A DNA stretch of 64,000 bases from Pleurodeles waltl (lineage: Eukaryota > Chordata > Amphibia > Caudata > Salamandridae), in contig NC_090440.1 in NCBI RefSeq assembly GCF_031143425.1, positions 1,269,249,123 through 1,269,313,122 on the forward strand, given 5' to 3'. The notes below the pieces were generated by a model. That model made no database searches and was not told where the DNA came from. It saw only the letters and a list, made by a program, of their open reading frames with translations. Both the position numbers and the translations under genes were made by a program. Below are positions 57,017 through 64,000 of the stretch, piece after piece; positions within the stretch are counted from its first letter, which is position 1, and each line of letters begins with the position of its first letter.

Positions 57017-57397
57017 TAAGTGCTATTTTAACAAATTTGAATAATTTGTTTAAAGGTTAATACAGTATCTAAACTTTTAAGTTACAAGGATATTACACTA
57101 TATATTCTTGGGAAGATAAGAATAGAAACCAAATTCCCTCTACAATCCTACATTACCCGGTATTGGAAAGTAATCCAACAAACTATAAATCTGGTTTGTT
57201 CATCATAAATCCAACAGGTGAGAGTAGGTTCGTACAATCATATCTGTTGAAAGTATTTTAAGCAATTTAATATATGACATCTCATTTCATAGTCTTATTA
57301 TTGTCACAGGTCTCCCTCCCCGCAGTACCCTCCCCAAAATCCCTTCCCCTCATCCGGCCACTCCTAACCTCTGATAACTAATATAGTTGCAGAGTCG

Positions 57398-57778
57398 GTA
57401 CTGCCAGAAGTTGAGCATTGGAGGTTACTGTTTCATGAGGAAAGTGCTCCTGACACAGAGACACACTTCCAGTTCCGGGTCATGCCCCTTTGGTTAAAAA
57501 ATGCATATGCTACTTTCTAGAGGTTGGTAAACCAGATCCTAGTGAGACTGGAGAACTTCAGTGTCACCTACCTAATGGACCTTGCAGTCTTCAGTGGTAG
57601 CTGAGAGGGCCACCTATGCCACTTTAAGGAAGTGCTTCAGGCTCTGCAGAGCACAGGACTGACTATCAAGGCAAGTAAGTGCCAGATAGGCAATGGTTTA
57701 GTGGTCTACTTAGATCACAGAGTAGGAGGTGGCAAAGTGCAGCCCCTTCAGGCCAAAATTGAAATCATTCTGGCTAGT
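57398..57778 (+). pseudogene. RT fragment of element B, copy 2
   Basis: Matches 38691-39071, with the same YLMD at the catalytic position and the same stop. Confidence 0.75.
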
Positions 57779-58200
57779 TGTAGGAAAGTACCCTCTGTTT
57801 GGCCTGTTAACCCAAATTTCTGCCTGATGTCAGTGTGTTTGACTGTGTCACTGGGATGCTACTAACATGACCCCAGTGCTCATGCTTTCTCTCCTCTAAA
57901 TTTTGTCACTGCATATTGGTAACCCAGTAATTCATCCTTAATTGGCATACTGGTCACTTCTTATAAGTCCATAGTATATGGTACTTAGGTACCCAGAGCA
58001 CTGGGGGTCCAGGGGATCCCTATGGCCTGCAAGATTACTTTTGCCACCCATAGAGATCTAATGCAAATGCTTCTATAGGACTGCCATTGCAGCCTTTGTG
58101 AAATGGTGCATGCACCATTTCATAGCCATTTACACCGCACTAGGTCACTTATAAGTCACCCATATAACAGGTCTTCCAACCCTGAAGGCTGGGTGCGGAG
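57779..58200 (+). repeat. solo LTR truncated by the 4,090-bp deletion
   Basis: First 422 bp of the LTR seen whole at 39072-41668. At 58201 the sequence jumps to the position matching 43584. The junction has only GAG/GG-scale microhomology, so it looks like end joining rather than LTR-LTR recombination. Confidence 0.9.
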
Positions 58201-58298
58201 CATTTTCTTACTTTAACTATTCTGTACCTCTAGGAATATAAGTCTGGGGTGGGTGACAGCTGGGCTTTGTGCATTCCCACTTGACAGTCACAGACAAA

Positions 58299-58913
58299 GG
58301 GGGTCATTCTGACCCTGGCGGTCATTGGCCGCCAGGGTCAACGACCGCGGGAGCACCGCCAACAGGCTGGCGGTGCTCCCAAGGGCATTCTGACCGCGGC
58401 GGTATGGCCGCGGTCAGAAACGGAAAACCGGCGGTCTCCCGCCGGTTTTCCACTGCCCTGAGGAATCCTCCATGGCGGCACAGCTTGCTGCGCCGCCATG
58501 GGGATTCCGACCCCCTCACCGCCATCCTGTTCCTGGCGGTTGTGACCGCCAGGAACAGGATGGCGGTGAGGGGTGTCGTGGGGCCCCTGGGGGTCCCTGC
58601 AGTGCCCATGCCAATGGCATGGGCACTGCAGGGGCCCCCGTAAGAGGGCCCCTAAAAGATTTTCAGTGTCTGCCATGCAGACACTGAAAATCGCGACTGG
58701 TGCTACTGCACCCGTCGCACCCTTCCCACTCCGCCGGCTCCATTCGGAGCCGGCTTCCTCGTGGGAAGGGGTTTCCCGCTGGGCTGGCGGTCGCCCGCCA
58801 GCCCAGCGGGAAACACAGAATAACCGCGGCGGTCTTCTGACCGCGTAGCGGTATTCTGTTGGGGGAACTTTGGCGGGCGGCCTCCGCCGCCCGCCAAAGT
58901 TAGAATGACCCCC
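58299..58913. mobile_element. 615-bp MITE with H1-type termini, only in copy 2
   Basis: GGGGGTCATTCTGACCC at 58299 and TAGAATGACCCCC ending 58913, with duplication AAA at 58296-58298 and 58914-58916. Copy 1 has the empty site CAGACAAAGTGAGC at about 43673-43686. Interior GC-rich, closely related to 42878-43450. Confidence 0.95.
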
Positions 58914-58991
58914 AAAGTGAGCTGGAGGGTGACATTTAAATCCTGATGGGCCATCACCAGGTTGATGGTCCTTCCTGGGCTAGATGGAAGG

Positions 58992-61677
58992 TGTAAGGAA
59001 ATGCCTCCTTGGCATGGTTACCCCCTGACTTTTTGCCTTTGCTGATGCTATGTTTTGAATTGAAAGTGTGCTGAGGCCTGCTAACCAGGCCCCAGCACCA
59101 GTGTTCTTTCCCTAACCTGTACTTTTGATTCCACAATTGGCACACCCTGGCACCCAGATAAGTCCCTTGTAACTGGTACCTCTGGTACCAAGGGCCCTGA
59201 TGCCAGGGAAGGTCTCTAAGGGCTGCAGCATGTATTATGCCACCCTAGAGACCCCTCACCCAGCACAGACACACTGCTTACCAGCTTGTGTGTGCTAGTG
59301 AGAACAAAATGAGTAAGTCGACATGGCACTCCCCTCAGGGTGCCATGCCAGCCTCTCACTGCCTATGCAGTATAGGTAAGACACCCCTCTAGCAGGCCTT
59401 ACAGCCCTAAGGCAGGGTGCACTATACCATGGGTGAGGGTACCAGTGCATGAGCACTGTGCCCCTACAGTGTCTAAGCAAAACCTTAGACATTGTAAGTG
59501 CAGGGTAGCCATAAGAGTATATGGTCTGGGAGTCTGTTTTACACGAACTCCACAGCACCATAATGGCTACACTGAAAACTGGGAAGTTTGGTATCAAACT
59601 TCTCAGCACAATAAATGCACACTGATGCCAGTGTACATTTTATTGTAAAGTACACCACAGAGAGCACCTTAGAGGTGCCCCCTGAAACTTAACCGACTAT
59701 CTGTGTAGGCTGACTGGTTCCAGCAGCCTGCCACACTAGAGACATGTTGCTGGCCCCATGGGGAGAGTGCCTTTGTCACTCTGAGGCCAGTAACAAAGCC
59801 TGCACTGGGTGGAGATGCTAACACCTCCCCCAGGCAGGAGCTGTAACACCTGGCGGTGAGCCTCAAAGGCTCACCCCTTTGTCACAGCACCGCAGGACAC
59901 TCCAGCTAGTGGAGTTGCCCGCCCCCTCCGGCCCCGGCCCCCACTTTTGGCGGCAAGGCCGGAGAAAATAATGAGAATAACAAGGAGGAGTCACTGACCA
60001 GTCAGGACAGCCCCTAAGGTGTCCTGAGCTGAGGTGACTCTAACTTTTAGAAATCCTCCATCTTGCAGATGGAGGATTCCCCCAATAGGATTAGGGATGT
60101 GACCCCCTCCCCTTGGGAGGAGGCACAAAGAGGGTGTACCCACCCTCCTGGCTAGTAGCCATTGGCTACTAACCCCCCAGACCTAAACACGCCCTTAAAT
60201 TTAGTATTTAAGGGCTTCCCTGAACCTAAGATTGTAGATTCCTGCAACAACAAGAAGAAAGACTGCCTAGCTGAAAATCCCTGCAGAGGAAGACCAGAAG
60301 ACAACAACTGCCTTGGCTCCAGAAACTCACCGGCCTGTCTCCTGCCTTCCAAAGAACTCTGCTCCAGCGACGCCTTCCAAAGGGACCAGCGACCTCTGAA
60401 TCCTCTGAGGACTGCCCTGCTTCGACGACGACAAGAAACTCCCGAGGACAGCGGACCTGCTCCAAAAAGACTGCAACTTTATCCAAAGAAGCAGCTTTAA
60501 AGAACCCTGCAATCTCCCCGCAAGAAGCGTGAGACTTGCAACACTGCACCCGGCGACCCCGACTCGGCTGGTGGAGAACCAACACCTCAGGGAGGACCCC
60601 CGGACTACTCTACGACTTTGAGTACCAAAACCTGTCCCCCCTGAGCCCCCACAGCGCCGCCTGCAGAGGGAATCCCGAGGCTTCCCCTGACCGCGACTCT
60701 CTGAAACCTAAGTCCCGACGCCTGGAAAGGACCCTGCACCCGCAGCCCCCAGGACCTGGAGGACCGGACTTTCACTGCAGAAGTGACCCCCAGGAGTCCC
60801 TCTCCCTTGCCCAAGTGGAGGTTTCCCCGAGGAAGCCCCCCCTTGCCTGCCTGCAGCGCGGAAGAGATCCCTTGATCCCTCATTGACTTCCATTGCGAAC
60901 CCGACGCTTGTTCTAACACTGCACCCGGCCGCCCCTGCGCCGCTGAGGGTGAAATTTCTGTGTGGGCTTGTGTCCCCCCCGGTGCCCTACAAAACCCCCC
61001 TGGTCTGCCCTCCGATGACACGGGTACTTACCTGCTGGCAGACTGGAACCGGGGCACCCCCTTCTCTCCATTGAAGCCTATGCGTTTTGGGCACCACTTT
61101 GAACTCTGCACCTGACCGGCCCGGAGCTGCTGGTGTGGTAACTTTGGGGTTGCTCTGAACCCCCAACGGTGGGCTACCTTGGACCAAGAACTGAACCCTG
61201 TAAGTGTCGTACTTACCTGGTAAAACTAACAAAAACTTACCTCCCCCAGGAACTGTGAAAATTGCACTGTGTCCACTTTTAAAATAGCTATTTGTGAATA
61301 ACTTGAAAAGTATACATGCAATTGAAATGATTCAAAGTTCCTAATGTACTTACCTGCAATACCTTTCAAACAAGATATTACATGTTAAATTTGAACCTGT
61401 GGTTCTTAAAATAAACTAAGAAAAGATATTTTTCTATAACAAAACCTATTGACTGGATTTGTCTCTGAGTGTGTGTACCTCATTTATTGTCTATGTGTAT
61501 GTACAACAAATGCTTAACACTACTCCTTGGATAAGCCTACTGCTCGACCACACTACCACAAAATAGAGCATTAGTATTATCTCTTTTTACCACTATTTTA
61601 CCTCTAAGGGGAACCCTTGGACTCTGTGCATGCTATTCCTTACTTTGAAATAGCACATACAGAGCCAACTTCCTACA
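58992..61677 (+). repeat. 2,686-bp solo LTR, only in copy 2
   Basis: TGTAAGGAAATGCC at 58992 to AACTTCCTACA at 61677, flanked by the perfect 5-bp duplication GAAGG (58987-58991 and 61678-61682). Copy 1 has the empty site GATGGAAGGGAGG at about 43749-43761. The ends are short inverted repeats (TGTA-GGAA / TTCCTACA). AATAAA at about 61410 and GT-rich downstream sequence fit an LTR poly(A) region. The open frames inside (for example 60162-60500) have no recognisable domain. A solo LTR implies an earlier full-length insertion. Confidence 0.95.
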
Positions 61678-62406
61678 GAAGGGAGGAGCTGACACTTGCA
61701 CCTGAATAGGGCTATGCCTGTCCCCGCACAAAAAGCTGCTTAACTCTCAGTAGTGTCTGAAGCCAAGGAAAAAAGGGAAGGGACCTTGTGCACTGCAAAG
61801 GCCACTCTTTCAAGTCTTCCCCACTCCCAAGGCTCAACAGGATATTGTTACTGGACCCCAAACCCCACCGAAACAGTACACTTTTGGATCTGAGGACATT
61901 TTGCCAGGAAGAAGGACTGCTGTGCTACCAGACGGGACTGCCACTCAGCTGAACTGCTTTGCTGTGTTGGCCTGCGGCCTGCTCTGTTGTTTCTTGTCTG
62001 GGAGTGAGAAGGACTGGCCATGCCTGTCTATATCCTCTAAAAGAACTTAAGTGACTCCAAAGGCTTCTTGGCATGTCTCCTTTTCAGAAGTCTCATGGCC
62101 ATCAAAGACTTCCTTCAATCTTGCTCAGCTACTGGACTCAGCCAACTGTGAGTCCTGTCCTGCCTAGAGATGAAAATCCAGTTCTGGGTCTTGAAAGGGG
62201 ACTCTGCAGCTGCTTTCCTGTAAATATCAATGCATCAATGCTGTTGCACCTATCTGAACCATTGCGTCCTCCCTTAACGTGGACGCATCGCCGCTGTCAC
62301 TGAGGATGAGGACTTTGCATTACTGACTGCGTGCTTAAGGATTGGTTGCTCACTCCCAGCCCTGATGCATCACCGGATGCACAGCTCAACAACAACATAT
62401 CACCAA

Positions 62407-63536
62407 ATGTGTCAAGCCTTTTAATGAAAACCTGTAGTACTAGCATCTAAATGTATTCAGAGACTGTAAGGGAAATATCATCAGGCATAAAGTGCTTTAG
62501 GGAGAGGTGGCAGAAATCAAGACAGTCTGCAACAGGCTTATGTGATACATACACTAGGATATCAGCGTGTTGGAATACACATTGTAGGAAATTTAATGGC
62601 TGATGAAGTAGCCAAATCTGTAGTCATGACTGCAACATTAACTGCAATTACTCGTTCCCATATGAGGGTGGATGAAGAAATACTGGGTGCTGTAAATGCT
62701 TCAGCTAATGGTACCCAATTACCAAAAGCATATCCAGCAAAATATTCCTACCACTTAAGTGCCCAAAACATTCTTATGTAACCAGTCTTGGGGTGGGGGA
62801 TCAGATGATCCCTAACCAAGATCATAAGCTAGAATTCATTAAAGCAGCCCATGAGGGGGTTGCATCTGCCCATGCTGGTATGGGTGCCACAGTTTCCAAG
62901 CTACGAAAATGACATTAGTGGCATGGTCTGTTCCTTAGTTGTGACATCTGCCAACAAATTAAAGATTCCAATACTATGCGCCCACCACAGACACCCCTCT
63001 TATTTTCCAACAAGCCTCTACAGTGTTTTCACTTGGACCATTGCAGCCCTTTGAATTCAGATGGTGCATTCAAGAACATCCTACTTCCTGTAGATTCTTG
63101 TTCCAGATTTCTTTGGGCACATCAATTGGCTGACGCTCCCACTACTATTATAGATTTCCAAGTCTTCATTGGGTCATATTCCCCGGTAGCGCCCTTACAT
63201 CAGGACACTGCTAGGCCATATTACAGGTCGTAATACAGCTGGCGGAGTCCTTCTGGTGGGGGGGCAGTGGTGGAATCAACCATGAGCCTTCGCCTGCCAG
63301 CACGACTACTGCAAGATTTCCACCCAAAATGTGGCGTAAATCCTCCAGTACTCATAATATGATGGGCAGTCTTCTAGCACCCATAGCTTTGGCAGTCTTT
63401 CAAAAAGACCACCAAAATCCTAATGAGGGCCCAAATGTGCTCAGTATCCCTTCAATTGCAAAATGTAACATTTGGCAAAGTTTAGTGAATCACACAGAAG
63501 AACAGCTCAATGGTATGGTTAAGAATGGGACATTTA
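62407..63536 (+). pseudogene. retrovirus-like pol fragment, copy 2
   Basis: Matches 44481-45608 with the same stops. RNase H end near 62590, zinc-binding segment near 62940-62965, integrase-core start near 63040-63110. A one-base difference near 63180 and another at 63365 alter which short frames are open, but the fragment remains broken. Confidence 0.6.
63214..63431. mobile_element. 218-bp MITE, copy 2
   Basis: Same element as 45287-45503, one base longer (an extra G near 63365). Confidence 0.7.
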
Positions 63537-64000
63537 GGCCCTCATTACAACATTGGTGGTAAATGCCGTCTACCGCCGTGTTGACAGCCGGCAACACACT
63601 GTGACCGTGGCGGTATACCGCTACGGTTATTATGATCCACACATAGAAATCCGCCACTATACAGACACCCACACAAGTCCACCAGCCCAAAGGTCAATGA
63701 TAAACTGGCGGTACCAAAACCCACAACATTATCCCAACAGAAATACGCCTACAGCATCATGACCCACGAATCACTGCTGCAGTCATTCAACCATGGTAAA
63801 CCATTGGTGGTAGATACCACCGCGCTCATAATACACACACACACTAACAAAACAGCACCACATTGGACAATTCAAACTACACACACCTGACACACATACA
63901 CACACCACACCCACACACCCACAGCACTATAAAACACATACCCACATTACCCACAACCCTTTACAACCCAAGGAATTTGACAACTGAGAGAGAGACAAGC
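63537..64000 (+). mobile_element. Harbinger deletion derivative, copy 2 (cut by window end)
   Basis: Begins GGCCCTCATTACAAC after TTA, as at 45609. It contains the subterminal part and CA-rich leader; the fused Myb2-type gene would start about 110 bp past the window. Confidence 0.8.

Larger units (their letters stand above)
55756..57397. other. unclassified insertion, copy 2
   Basis: Matches 37049-38690, including the minisatellite and the 605-bp MITE. No coding motif. Confidence 0.5.
53202..58200 (+). mobile_element. Gmr1-like retrotransposon B, copy 2 (3' half deleted)
   Basis: Same content as 34506-39493: leader, gag, protease, integrase remnant, unclassified insertion, RT fragment and the first 422 bp of the solo LTR. 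The deletion at 58200/58201 removes the rest of the solo LTR, the late RT/RNase H and part of the 3' LTR. Confidence 0.85.
58201..62406 (+). repeat. 3' LTR of element B, copy 2 (5' part deleted, two insertions)
   Basis: LTR sequence matching 43584-44480, interrupted by a MITE (58299-58913) and by another retrotransposon's solo LTR (58992-61677). Both insertion sites are empty in copy 1 at about 43682 and 43754. Confidence 0.75.
46841..64000 (+). repeat. 18-kb tandem duplication, copy 2 (runs past window end)
   Basis: Direct repeat of 28644 onward. Copy 2-specific changes: loss of 4,090 bp corresponding to 39494-43583 (junction 58200/58201), gain of a 615-bp MITE at 58299-58913 and gain of a 2,686-bp solo LTR at 58992-61677. 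It is truncated by the window at a point matching 46074, so its far junction is not visible. Confidence 0.95.

Noticed and set aside
60162..60886. Two consecutive open frames (about 112 and 116 codons) in the solo LTR
   Set aside because: No recognised domain, frames on the other strand are equally long, and the region is a bounded solo LTR.

Overview
The window looks like intergenic DNA from a very large, transposon-saturated vertebrate genome. The mix of PIF/Harbinger DNA transposons, their GC-rich MITEs, Gmr1-like Ty3/gypsy elements with long (about 2-3 kb) LTRs, and a 6 kb APE-type LINE fits a salamander best. That assignment is inferred from repeat content; no host gene gives independent support. 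I found no host protein-coding gene, tRNA, rRNA or CRISPR. Nearly every recognisable coding stretch belongs to a mobile element.

Layout. (1) 1-4759: a Harbinger element (H1), left end outside the window, with two Myb/SANT-like genes and a DDE transposase carrying one internal stop. (2) 4760-6290: AT-rich unclassified DNA with a hammerhead-ribozyme-like motif. (3) 6291-13033: a minus-strand LTR split by a nearly complete LINE (6601-12779) with 9-bp target duplications and a 5' array of eight 68-bp repeats. (4) 13034-16545: remnant of another Harbinger element. (5) 16546-34505: a plus-strand Gmr1-like retrotransposon (element A; gag, protease, integrase BEFORE reverse transcriptase). Its RT is split twice: by a complete, apparently intact two-gene Harbinger (H2, 20632-24153), and by a minus-strand LTR (24180-31746). 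That LTR carries a second Harbinger (H3, 24402-29049), whose transposase is split by an 894-bp MITE. (6) 32816-44480: a second Gmr1-like element (B) sharing an LTR with A, itself carrying MITEs, a solo LTR and an unclassified insertion. (7) 44481-46840: a retrovirus-like pol fragment and a Harbinger deletion derivative.

The block 28644-46840 (18,197 bp) is repeated directly at 46841-64000 with only a few differences by eye. Copy 2 has a MITE insertion (58299-58913, 3-bp TSD), a 2,686-bp solo LTR (58992-61677, 5-bp TSD) and a 4,090-bp deletion. Copy 1 has a 469-bp deletion. Empty sites in copy 1 make these differences readable as a relative time line, unless the two copies are misplaced haplotypes in the assembly.

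How parts work together: in each Harbinger the DDE transposase and a Myb-like DNA-binding protein are convergent genes. In known Harbingers the two proteins act together on the terminal repeats. H2 keeps both genes open across canonical introns, intact termini and a TAA duplication, so it is the best candidate for a recently or currently active autonomous element. MITE families sharing termini with H1 are probably cross-mobilised non-autonomous partners.
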